DNA of 37,431 nucleotides, from NCBI GenBank assembly GCA_033297075.1, contig MU858316.1, positions 1-37,431 of the forward strand, read 5' to 3'. The DNA is from Rhypophila decipiens (Eukaryota; Ascomycota; Sordariomycetes; Sordariales; Naviculisporaceae). Of this stretch, positions 1 to 9,551 are shown one piece after another. The notes beneath the pieces were generated by a model that searched no databases, was not told where the DNA came from, and was given only the letters and a program-made list of their open reading frames with translations. Both the position numbers and the translations under genes were made by a program. Position 1 is the first letter of the stretch. Each line of letters opens with the position of its first letter.

Positions 1-2150
1 GTTACATTAGACTTGATTACCTTGAGGTTCCGAGTTCGAGTCGGAATGGGGGGAGTTGGATTTTCGGATTTTTTCCGGATTTCTAGTCTGCCCCCGGCAC
101 CTATAGTATACTTAGCCTTACCGCTATCGTACGTCTAGGCAAGTAAAGTCTTTACATACGTTAAGTAGGAGCGAAGTTACCCCTAAGTACCTAACTATTC
201 GATGGTATTACCGCTTGAAGTGACACGGTTCTAGCACCGTGGATAAATAACAAAGCCGGATTACACGCACGCTTCAATGTAATTACTTTGGCGAAAATCT
301 AGTAGCTAGTAAAAGCCCGAGCTCAGTGTAACGCAGAATGCGCTATAGTTGGCAAGGGTCACAGATGAACAAGTGTTGTTGCGGTGTTAGGTGTCCGCGC
401 ACCAATGTATTGAAGCCTGCCTCTCGTCCTCTCATCGGACCGGAGGCCAGTCTACTTAATCCTTCTGAGGATGATCTGCGTCGTCGGCTATTGACGGCGA
501 TGAGGTCATAGTGGCTTACACAGCCCCTTGGCTTGCCACAGCAGTCGGGCGATCCCTGCAGCTTAGCACAGCCGTCGGATCACCCCGTTGATCCTTGCGA
601 TCGCCCCGAGGCTCCTGTCTTTCGGGGGGTCTAGCTCTGGGTGTTACACTCAGAGAGTGCCAGCGCTTACTAGCCTACCGGAGGGCCCATTAGGAGGGGG
701 TAGTGTGAGGATCGTATAGAGGAACAACCACCCTATACACCCTCATACGTACTATACATACCATTTACTTGATTGGATCTTCCAATCAAGTCTAGTTGCT
801 CTTTTGGGCTATGTTACGTAGTGGTGTGGTATGTCACGATCGTTACAGTAATAAGGGTAATAAGGATAATAAAGGTAATAACTATAATAAGAATAATAGT
901 AGTAATAAGAGTAATAATAATAATAAGAGTAATAGAGGTAATAGTAGTAATAGGAATAATAGTACTAGTTAAATTAACAATACTTTCTAGATAAAAAACC
1001 TTAAGAAGAATATTAATACTAGTTATTTTAGTAGTATAAATAATTAGTAGGTTTAAATAGTAAAAAATAAGTATTTAATAATATTAAATTTAATTAAAAA
1101 AAGAGTATTTAATAAAACAGTATTTAACTATATTAATGTTTAACTGCGTACCGTTGACTGGCGTTACAAATAGATATAAGCCAGTCTTTTGGGGACTGTA
1201 CTCTGTAGGCACTGCTTGCAGAGAACAGTATCGTCGCACAGCGGAAGCGGTAGTCAAAGAAGTAATAATTATAGTGATCGATTCAACTATATACAAGCGA
1301 TTGTGATTGCATGTAAGAGTTCAGAATTCTCTCGGGGGTCCTGCCCCTTATATAACCGTCTGGTGGCCCACAGAAGATTCCATAGAGGTTCTATGGGGCC
1401 TGGGGGTCTACCAGACCTAGAATAGAGTGGTGTGATGCCTGTGGTAGGCGTCGTATGATGCTGGTGAGCATCTGGAACAGTGGCGAGCCTCTGGAAAGCT
1501 CTGTGGAGCTCCTTGGTGGAACTCCTGACCCACTATTATAAAGGAGGGATTTACCTTGTAAATGTAAGTAAAGCATACTCTGTGCTTATCCTATAGATGC
1601 AGGGCCTGCCCTGCATCCACCAGACCAACGGTGTTGGCCTGCTTCCTACGGTGTTCGCATGCCTAGCTTACAACGTATAAGCTACATGCCTGGCATTACT
1701 TTAACAATTAAAATTAGTCAAAAAGAGTAGTTTTTTAGTCTACTTATATAACTATTTTACTACTATAATAATAGTCTTTTTAAGTACTTAATTCGCTCTA
1801 ATAGGGCTAAAAAAAAGTTTTTTTTAGTAAATATAAGCTTTTATAGGGTTTCTTTATTATTAACTAGCTAATTACCCTAAACTATTTATATTAAATACCT
1901 TTATATAGTTTAGTTAACTTTAATATTCTTAAATATTATATTATTAAGTATTATATAGACCTACTTCTAAAAGAAAAAGAAGTAAAAAAGACATTATACT
2001 AATAAATTCGGACTTAGAAGAAAACTAGAGCACCTAGTCTAGCCACTGGATTTAATATTCAGTAGAGGTCCAAGCGTTTAGCTGAATATTTCCCAGCCCC
2101 CCCTCTTCTAGGTCCCTAATTTCCGAGGAAACAATCACGCTCTAAGCTTT
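1..2150. repeat. AT-rich/ordinary mosaic, probable RIP-degraded repeat block
   Basis: No credible gene. Two AT-rich tracts (about 840-1140 and 1680-2010) full of TA steps alternate with normal-GC DNA (1-840, 1190-1680, 2040-2150). Open frames here are short or low complexity, for example 773-994, which only spells Ile/Val/Arg from a period-3 repeat. Dense TpA with alternating blocks is what RIP leaves in duplicated DNA of Pezizomycotina; that attribution is inference. No reverse transcriptase, transposase or terminal repeat can be read, so the parent element is unidentified. Confidence 0.55.
847..965. repeat. Imperfect period-3 repeat (TAA/TAG-type), C-depleted
   Basis: About 115 bases read as degenerate RTA-ATA-AGR triplets (gta ata agg, ata ata gta and so on). 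Only one C occurs between 847 and 964, while G is common, so the strand asymmetry is extreme. It resembles a decayed trinucleotide microsatellite within AT-rich DNA. Confidence 0.7.
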
Positions 2151-3437
2151 AATTGATCTCGGCGGAGATGGCTTGTCGATATTCTTAAGGCTTCTCACGA
2201 TGGTGAGGGGATGAGCTAATTTCACTGCTGCCATGATCGAGCCCGCAAAGAGGGAAGGGGCCATCAATGACGGTCAAAGTGCACTTCCTGGAGGCTGGAC
2301 CCAAATCTGCTCGGTCCACAGTTCCCTTCACAACACACAACGGCGAAAGCCAATATCCGTTCAACACAGATTGCTTCCCATCTTCATGCCTCGTGCCCTT
2401 TCGATTTCTTCTTTCTTTGCCACTCATATCATACAACCTTCCATTCCAGTGAGCACCAGAGTGGCAGAGTGGTCAACCAGCGGTGCCTTGGGTACTTCCC
2501 TACATACACACGCACATCGTGGCACTAGTAATTTCTCACACAAGGACGAGTTCTATTGACGCTGCATATGCGTGCCGCGCATTCTGCAGTCGATACGCTG
2601 TGCCATGGCTTATGCTGTACATGGCTCCTTTTCCGAACTCTACCCAGCAGTTCCACTCCTACAAATCACACCGCCAGTGAGAGTCACCGCTTCCAACACC
2701 CGGTCACATCAGCAGCCTAACTCTCCTAAAGGAGTTCTCGAAGAGGGCCGAGAGCGTGCCCTCGATGATGCCCTCTTAATTTTCCCCCCTGTGGTTTTCG
2801 GGGCCATCCTGGGCTAGCCAGAAGGGCGTTACCGTTTGGATCAGGGTCCACTGAACCTCTAGATAGACCGCCTCCTGCAGCTCTGTTTTCTTCTCATACA
2901 GGTTTAGCTTTGTTTCCATAAACGGGCGCTTGCTGGCTGGCTGATCTTCTGTCTACCATCACAGTTTCTCCCTCTTCCGTGCCAAAGAAAAGTGGACAAG
3001 GTCCCAACTGGAATATTCCCCGATTTGTTGTCTCTGGTTAATTGGTCTCGCGTGTCGAATTTAGAGCCACTCAAAATTCTCAACTGGCAGGGGAGATCAT
3101 TGGACCTCAATCTGAGAGATGAACAGGAAAAGACACTCAAGTGAGGCGGGCTTTGAATTTCATTCCGTCTAATTGGTACGTTGTGGGATTGTTTAACTCT
3201 TTTATATGCCTCTTTTCTCCTCCGACGTTTGTGTGTGACGTTCGTTTTCCTTGATCGGCAATCTCAAACTCTGGGTCTCATATTCACAGACTTGTGACCT
3301 CTCTTGCCACTTGCCCCGATTCTCGTCTCTCTGTCACATCACTTTCCCAAGAGGAGATAAATCTGCATCCATTTGCCTCTACCCTCTTCCCTTCTTTTTT
3401 TGGCGTCGTTCCACACCCATTGAACTGGCAATGTCAT
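2151..3437. other. Intergenic region and 5' flank of the SprT-like gene
   Basis: Ordinary-GC DNA between the AT-rich block and the SprT-like gene. Open frames on both strands are short and show no recognisable domain. The stretch 3180-3440 is pyrimidine-rich, as in promoter or 5'UTR DNA. An out-of-frame ATG at 3431 with G at -3 lies 7 nt upstream of the chosen start and opens a frame to 3532, a possible overlapping uORF. Confidence 0.5.
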
Positions 3438-4700
3438 ATGGCTTTTCCGGTGGCTGCCGGGGACAACCGCACGCCGATCCCGTTGATGGGCAGCGGGTAC
3501 TCCTTCGAGTCCTTCCCCGTCAAGCGCCGTAATACCCCGGATCTCGACGACCCCAGCGGTGACGGCGGGCTTGTCCCCAGACCGAAACGACCGAGATATA
3601 CTCAGTATGTAGATCATGTCGCCTTCAAGGCAGCGGATGAGCACCGTGGCTTCCCTCCCATGCAAACGCATGTATATCCACACCACCACCTGCATCCTCG
3701 CCCCCACCATCAGCTTCGATATTCGCGTTCGCACTGCTCCTCGCCCGAACCAGGGTCCCATTCCATGGAGAGGACAGCGTCGGGCCACTCGATACGGTCC
3801 GACCCGACGGAAGGATGTGCCATGACGGAATTATTGGCAGATGACGAAGCTGCTCAGAGAGTCCGTGACCATATGGCGACCTTCCGACGCCGAAATCCCG
3901 ATTCCACACACGAACGTATCCTCAGAAGCATCATCAACCCACGACCCAACGCAGACTACGCCCTCGACAAGGAAGCTCTGGAGAGTATCTTCTCGGCTGC
4001 AAATGAGATATTTTTCAATGGTCGACTCAGTCAGCGTGTCATGTGGGACTGGTCGCACAAGTCGAGCGGCAAGTATGACAAGGAAATCATTGGGACTACA
4101 GCACTCCGAAGGGCAAGCAACCGAGGGTTTGAGACCCTAATTGTGCTTTCGTCGCCTATCCTCCATGATGCAAAGTACAGCCGACGACTTCTCATCTCGA
4201 CCTTCCTCCACGAGCTCATCCATAGCTACATGTTTATCTGCTGTGGGTTCAGGGCCAGGCACTGTGGCGGGCACACTCCTGGATTCCAGACCATTGCCGA
4301 GCTGATTGATGCCTGGGTCGGTCCGGAAAGCGGACTGTATCTGGGCTGCATGGAGGCTGACCTCGAACGGTTCCGCGTTGTGCAGCAAGATGATCGACAG
4401 CATGATGACGATGAAGGCCGCCATAGTCCTGACGGGTGGAGGAGCAGAACTGGCTACGAAAACGTTTACTTTCCTTGCTCAGGACTGTCAGAGCAACAAC
4501 AGGATTCGCTTATCGATTTGAGCACCCGAGACCAGAATTTCAGCGTTGGATATAGTACCACCACAACACACGATATTAACGCCTCAACGTGGTGGACGCA
4601 GAGAGCCGTCGTGCGTCCACAGCTTTATACTGACGAGGAAATACCGGCTCACCATACGTTCTATGTTGACAACAACGATAAAAGGGCGCAGAGACACTGA
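3438..4700 (+). CDS. SprT-like zinc metalloprotease-domain protein
   Basis: Single-exon gene of 420 aa. The SprT-like domain spans roughly residues 175-320. It contains the metalloprotease motif HELIH at 258-262 (two His zinc ligands and catalytic Glu259), followed by the CGGHTPGF segment whose His279 should be the third ligand. In SprT/SPRTN/Wss1 relatives this fold cleaves proteins crosslinked to DNA, but the family is wide and the substrate here is unknown. The first 130 residues are Pro/His/Ser-rich and look disordered, including HHH and HPHH-type runs near residues 77-95; the C-terminal 100 residues have no recognised domain. The frame is open upstream to 3294 but has no ATG there, only a GTG, so I start at ATG 3438; ATG 3486 is an alternative. 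The gene converges on the small gene at 5684-6119. The domain is clear, the cellular role is not. Confidence 0.85.
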   Translation: MAFPVAAGDNRTPIPLMGSGYSFESFPVKRRNTPDLDDPSGDGGLVPRPKRPRYTQYVDHVAFKAADEHRGFPPMQTHVYPHHHLHPRPHHQLRYSRSHCSSPEPGSHSMERTASGHSIRSDPTEGCAMTELLADDEAAQRVRDHMATFRRRNPDSTHERILRSIINPRPNADYALDKEALESIFSAANEIFFNGRLSQRVMWDWSHKSSGKYDKEIIGTTALRRASNRGFETLIVLSSPILHDAKYSRRLLISTFLHELIHSYMFICCGFRARHCGGHTPGFQTIAELIDAWVGPESGLYLGCMEADLERFRVVQQDDRQHDDDEGRHSPDGWRSRTGYENVYFPCSGLSEQQQDSLIDLSTRDQNFSVGYSTTTTHDINASTWWTQRAVVRPQLYTDEEIPAHHTFYVDNNDKRAQRH

Positions 4701-5683
4701 TCTCACGCCCTCATGGTCGACATATCACCCTCTCCTGGTCTTGTTCAAGATAAGACAGGCCAAATGGAGGGGATGGGTACCCTGGGGGTTTTCATATTCA
4801 CTTGCATAGCATGGTGCACTCATTTTCTAACTTTATAGCATTTCTAGATGAGGGTGGTAGCACAGAGCTATGTCGGAATCGCATTTTCCACCAACGGCGC
4901 TGGGAAGAAGCTGGCGGTGGCTGTCCGATTTACATTATTCTCTTTTTGTTTCCTCATTTATTGCATTTGGCGGAGCTTTTCATTGGCATAAATACCCCTT
5001 GGTGATGGCTATCTGATTTGGTTGAATCTAGGGCATTGACGGTGGACAGAGAGTGGGAGTCAGGATAGATGTCGTCTTTACTTCATGACTCTGAGCGCTG
5101 AGACAGCTGCTTCTAGCCCGCGCACATTTTCTTGAGTTACTATCTACGCATGTATCATGTCACCTCATGTCTTTACTCACCATATACCGCCTCTTCTAGG
5201 CTCACACTTGACTGTTTCCTTTGTCCTTAAGGCCCTTCGGATATCTACTTACTTGGACAGCGTCTTCCCTGCAGTTCACCAGTCTCGTCTGCGAGTCTCA
5301 GGATTGATATCACTTTAGTAACATACATATACAGGAACTGGTTCTTTCCGGTTTTTTTTCACTTGGACGTTGGAAGGTCGGTTGTAGTAATCGTTGATTT
5401 GCAAGATAATGGCTACCTAAGTAAGGTATCTGCCTACCAGTACCTCCATTATCCACACGACAATGGCCATATATCAACATCAAGAACAAACGCCATCAGC
5501 ATCAGCCAATCAAGCCAGTTGTCGTATCTCCATGGTAGGCGTCAATGCAGGACCACCAAGCAAGCCTACTCGCTCGCCCAACAAACAACAGACCTGCCTA
5601 CCCCAGAAAAGCGAAGGCGCTCCTCGCTCGTACGCTAGGAAATCAACGCAACAGGTAGGCTGTCTGTCTATCTGTAAGACGGT
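4701..5683. other. Intergenic, convergent 3' flanks
   Basis: Lies between the stop of the SprT-like gene and the stop of the minus-strand small gene, so it should hold both 3'UTRs. The open frames here (for example 5363-5638) have no domain, repeat or splice pattern I can support. Confidence 0.5.
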
Positions 5684-6119
5684 TTACTTCTGACTGGAAG
5701 AACCGGACGAAGATCCAGAGCCAGAGGGGGATCCATAGCCGGAAGACTGAGAGTTTCCGCTAGGAGCGGTATAAGTGGAGCCTCCGCTGCCATTGTTGTG
5801 ATACGTGGAGCCGTTGGGGTTGGAGTAATAGTAGCTCCCGTCGCTGTTCGATACAGGTTAGAATTGGTTGTTTCATTCTTTTCTTACCATCCTGGATGGC
5901 GAGGAAGGAAGATAGCTAGACTTACGTGTTGGAGTAGTGGTAAGAGTTGGAGCCGTTACCGTAATCGCGGGAGCAGTAATGGTTACCCTATACAAAAGGT
6001 CAATGATACAGCTCACAGTTGGGACCGACCTAAGGGGCAAGATGGAAGTCGGCTGTCAACGGCCCACCTACCTGGCTGTTGGTGCCGGAGCCCTTGTAGC
6101 TATAGCCGTTGCCAGACAT
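5684..6119 (-). CDS. Small Gly/Ser/Asn/Tyr-rich protein, three exons
   Basis: Hand-assembled gene of 89 aa. Exons on the minus strand are 6119-6072, 5987-5926 and 5843-5684, giving 270 nt including TAA. Intron 1 (84 nt) is GTAGGT...TAG, intron 2 (82 nt) is GTAAGT...CAG, and all phases fit. The protein begins MSGNGYSYKGSGTNSQ, contains a NHYCSRDYG segment with the only cysteine, then Tyr-rich repeats such as SNSYHYSN and SYYYSNPNGSTY, and ends in a Ser/Gly tail finishing SSSQK. There is no signal peptide and no membrane segment. I believe similar short proteins occur widely in filamentous fungi, but I know of no function. The composition suggests an unstructured or self-associating protein (inference). 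It lies downstream of thioredoxin reductase on the same strand with its own 466-base upstream region. Confidence 0.8.
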
Positions 6120-6585
6120 GTTGATGGTGGTTTGTTGCGTGAAGCGTTGTGGTTCAGAGTAGTCGTCCAGAGACTGTTCGTTGTGGTGATGGCTGTGATG
6201 TTCGTGAGAGAAGCGAGTTGAACGATCAGAAAAGGGGGAGAGAGCAAGAGAAGGAGAGGGCGGGGTTATAAGAAGGATGCACTTTCAAACGATGAGATGG
6301 TTTGCGGATAGCAGCTGCCTTAGCCCCCTTCGGCAAAAGCAATGGATCGAACCACTCATGACCCGGTTTCATCAAACTCAAAGAACACGGGTGACTGCTT
6401 CAAAGAACACCCCGTGGGAAACCCAGCCTGCCAACGTGCCAATTGCGGGGTCCAGAGAGATTGGGAATTTGGGATGGCACTCGGTTTGATAAGGAGTCAT
6501 TAGTCTAAAGCTTGTTTATAAAGGTATCTAGGATGGTAACCTCGTGTGGTGAGCGCGATGTTACTTGGGGTGAAATTAGACAGTT
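6120..6585. promoter_or_regulatory. Upstream region of the small Gly/Ser/Tyr gene
   Basis: Separates the start of the small gene (6119, minus) from the stop of thioredoxin reductase (6586, minus), so it holds the promoter of the former. It contains an AG-rich stretch at 6228-6262 directly upstream of the gene and a CCCCT (STRE-type) word near 6324. A single five-base word is weak evidence for stress control. Confidence 0.35.
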
Positions 6586-7729
6586 CTAGGAGCTACCGTT
6601 TCTTGAAGCTTCGTTCTCCTTTGTCAGCTCCTCCTTTTCCTCCAAATACTTTTCGGCGTCGAGAGCAGCCATGCAGCCGGTACCTGTGATGTGGGTTAAG
6701 TCAGTGTCAGAGCAAACGAAATAGTGTCACAACACCAAAAGTCCGGGGGATCTTCACGTACCTGCGCTGGTGATAGCCTGTCGATACCTCTTGTCCTGTA
6801 CATCACCAGCAGCGAAAACACCCTCAATGCTGGTAAGAGTAGTGCCGGGCTTCGTTATCACATAGCCGTCGGCATCAGTCTCGAGCTGGCCCTTGACCAG
6901 CGAAGTCGCCGGGTCGTGGCCGATGGCGTAGAAAAGACCGTTCGCCTCCATCGTCTCCTCTTGCCCGGTCTTGACATTCTTGATGACCATGTGGCTCATC
7001 AAACCCTTGGGGTCTCCCTTGACCTCAACACCTACCGAATTGAACTTGACGGTAACCTTGGGGTGCGCTAGTAACCTCTTGGCCATGATACTGCTGGCTC
7101 TCAACTGGTCTCTCCGCACGAGCACCGTAACGTGGCTGCCGTACTTTGTCAGGAAGATGGCCTCCTCAGCAGCCGAATCTCCTCCACCGATGACCACGAG
7201 GGGCTTGTTGCGGAAAATGGGCACGGCTCCGTCGCAAACAGCGCAGGCGGAAATGCCGTTTTGCCAGTACTTGTCCTCGCCAGGCAACCCGAGACGACGC
7301 GCGGAGGCGCCGGTAGCCAGAATAATGGCATCCGCCGTGTGCACCTCCTCCGGCGACCATTCCGTCGAAAACTCAAAGGGACGTTTGGAAAGATCAAGCT
7401 TGGCCACGGTCTCGCTGATGATTTCGGTGCCGAACCGTTCCGACTGGGCGCGCATCTTGTCCATCAACTCCTGGCCCATGATCCCGTCGGGGAAGCCAGG
7501 ATAGTTCTCGATCTCGGTCGTCGTAGTCAATTGACCGCCGGCCGCGATCCCGTTTGCCATGAAGCCCTCGTACAGGACAGCTAGGTTGGATTGTGAGCAA
7601 GAACCCTACACGCGCGGACACGTCTCAAGGGAGGCCGGGCAACTCACGCTTCAGCTCGGCGCGCGCCAGGTAAACCGCGGCGGTATGGGCGGCGGGCCCA
7701 GAGCCGATGATGACCACTTTGCTGTGCAT
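6586..7729 (-). CDS. trxB: Thioredoxin reductase (NADPH), fungal low-Mr type
   Basis: FAD/NADPH flavoenzyme that reduces thioredoxin. Exons (minus) are 7729-7648, 7580-6762 and 6683-6586, 332 aa; introns are 67 and 78 nt with GTGAGT and GTACGT donors. The FAD dinucleotide-binding motif GSGPAAH is at residues 9-15, the redox-active CAVC at 140-143, the NADPH-binding GGGDSA at 159-164 and the C-terminal FAD motif GVFAAGD near 290. Length matches the 330-340 aa family. The C-terminus is Glu/Lys-rich. ATG 7729 is the usual start of the cytosolic enzyme. The frame stays open upstream to a TGA at 7897-7895 with a presequence-like translation but no ATG (see findings). The ortholog is cys-9 in Neurospora and TRR1 in yeast; which symbol is used in this species is unknown. 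Confidence 0.95.
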
Positions 7730-8352
7730 GTTCTTTCTCGCAAGCTGCTGAAACTCGCTGGGACTGCTGTTATGCCTCAAGGTAGTAGCTGCGGCAGCGA
7801 CTGAGAGACCAGTGACGCTGGAGCGAAGGACGCGTTTTATTGATGAAAACAGCGTGGCGGTTTGAACGGAGTGTCGCGTGGAATTCGTAATTTGTCAAGG
7901 ATACAAGACTCGTCTATGGGGTTCCGTCCGATAATAATAACAGGAGGCGCCGGTGTTGAGGGTATTTGGGAGGGAACTGCGATTTCTAAGCCATGCGATA
8001 CTTTTGGCGATCAAGGATGGTAGGGTCTTGAACTCCTGTCTCCTCCGATCAAAAATTCCAAATCGAGGGGTTTCTGGGTCCCCTGTCGATACCCCTGTCA
8101 ATGGCCACAGCCCGGCTGCTGCGGGTGGATCCGAAACCGCCCCGGGGAAACGGGTTTTCAGGGTCAATGATGACCCACTTCAAGCATCTGCCTTGAACCT
8201 TCACGGTTATTGAGGTTTACGTATTTACAGGATAACAAAAGTTCCATATTCAGATAATTTGGAATTTACCAAAATGTCAGTACGATCAACAAATCAAAGA
8301 TCAGTATTTAGTACCAGGCTCGCTTATATCAACACAAACAGTGCGCAATACT
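7730..8352. promoter_or_regulatory. Promoter/leader of thioredoxin reductase and 3' flank of the oxidoreductase gene
   Basis: Upstream of trxB (minus) and downstream of the stop at 8353. Positions 7894-7730 form an AUG-less open frame continuous with trxB. The rest (7900-8350) holds only short open frames on either strand without domains. Confidence 0.6.
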
Positions 8353-9551
8353 CTACAACCTGCTTTGGCCAGGCTGGGGTACCTTGACCACAACCTTGCC
8401 CCAGGTCTCTCTCCCGCCCAGCGCCTTGAGGGCATCAGGAACAGCCTCCAGACCAACATACTCCTTATCGGTAAACTCAGTGCCCCGGAACTTGCCCTCG
8501 GCCACCAGCTTGTTGATGCCCTGCCACACCTTGACGACGCCCTCGGGCTCCTTGGTGGCGTACATGCCCCAGTGAATGCCCACCAGGCTGATGTTCTTGA
8601 GGAGCGCCTTGTTCATGGCCACCTTCTCGATGGAGCCCGCGGCAAAGCCCACGATGAGGATGCGGCCGTTCCAGGCGATGCACTTGGTGCTCTTGTCGAC
8701 CATGCCCACGGGGTCATACACGATGTCGACTCCCCTGCCCTTGGGAGTCAGCTTCTTGACTTGGTCTGGCCATGTGGCGTCGTTGTAGTCGACGACGTGG
8801 TCGGCGCCGAAGGACTTGGCGACCTCGAGCTTGCGCTTGGAGCCAGCGGTGGCTATCACGGTTGCGCCGAACGCCTTGGCGACTGTTTAGCATGGTTAGC
8901 AACGAAGCTGTCTGATTTTGTAGTCATTTCAAGGTGAGACGTACTCTGTACGGCAGCCAGACCAACACCACCGGCGGCGGCATGGACAAGGACGTAGTCA
9001 CCAGCCTTGACTCCGGCGCGGAGAACAAGAGCACCATAACTTGTCGGCGCGGTTACGAAGAGACCGGCGGCCTCGGTAAAAGACCAGCCCTGTGGGATGG
9101 GCAGTAATGAAGCCTCCTTTGCGAGACACTTGGTGGCGAACGAACCCTGGGTCGCGCCAAAGACTTTTGAGCCAACAGGAAATTTGGGGTTTGTTGAGCC
9201 TGAGGGGGTAGCTATCACCACACCAGCGAACTCAGCGCCAGAGACCCATGGGAATGCTGGGATAAAGGATTCTCAGTCAGCACTATATTGAATGACGTCA
9301 GGAGTAGGACTTTCGTACGAGGCTGATGTTGATATTTCCCCTGGATTTGAAGGATATCAAAAAAGTTGGTGGCCGCAGCGTGCACCTCGATGAGATACTC
9401 GTCCGCTGCTGGCTTGGGGTCCGGGAGGTCCGTCACCTTGAGCTCTTGGGGCCCCTATTATATGTAAGTAAGTGGGACAATGAAATCGAGATACGTAGTA
9501 TGGTGTAATCCAACAAACCTTGACGTATTGACTGAGTTGAATTCCTCTCAT
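8353..9551 (-). CDS. NADPH:quinone oxidoreductase-like MDR-family protein (zinc-independent)
   Basis: Medium-chain dehydrogenase/reductase of the quinone-reductase subgroup, expected to use NADPH to reduce quinones or alpha,beta-unsaturated carbonyls. Exons (minus) are 9551-9519, 9454-9319, 9256-8945 and 8882-8353, 336 aa; introns are 64, 62 and 62 nt. It starts MRGIQLSQYVK, followed by a GroES-like N-terminal domain (DEYLIEVHAAATNFFDILQ). The Rossmann nucleotide-binding motif AAAGGVG is at about residues 149-155, and KSFGADHVVDY follows. The catalytic and structural zinc cysteines of alcohol dehydrogenases are absent, as usual for this subgroup. It diverges from yth1 across a 660-base shared upstream region. 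Exact substrate not predictable. Confidence 0.92.
9293..9300. promoter_or_regulatory. Palindromic CRE-type TGACGTCA in an intron
   Basis: A perfect 8-base TGACGTCA palindrome lies inside intron 2 (9257-9318) of the oxidoreductase gene. It is the consensus for ATF/CREB-type bZIP factors. Occupancy is unknown, and a single 8-mer can arise by chance. Confidence 0.3.

Noticed and set aside
26..48. GAGTTCGAGTCGG resembling a tRNA T-arm
   Set aside because: Stem positions do not pair in the correct register and the rest of any tRNA would lie mostly outside the window.
773..994. 73-residue open frame
   Set aside because: Its Ile/Val/Arg pattern comes directly from the period-3 AT-rich repeat.
2458..2500. 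TGGCAGAGTGG resembling a tRNA box A
   Set aside because: No box B at a suitable distance and no cloverleaf can be drawn.
3294..3437. Upstream extension of the SprT-like protein
   Set aside because: The extension starts at a GTG codon; there is no ATG in frame and the residues lack conservation-like features.
6971..7504. 177-codon open frame antisense to thioredoxin reductase
   Set aside because: Mirror of the conserved reductase exon, no domain or splice logic.
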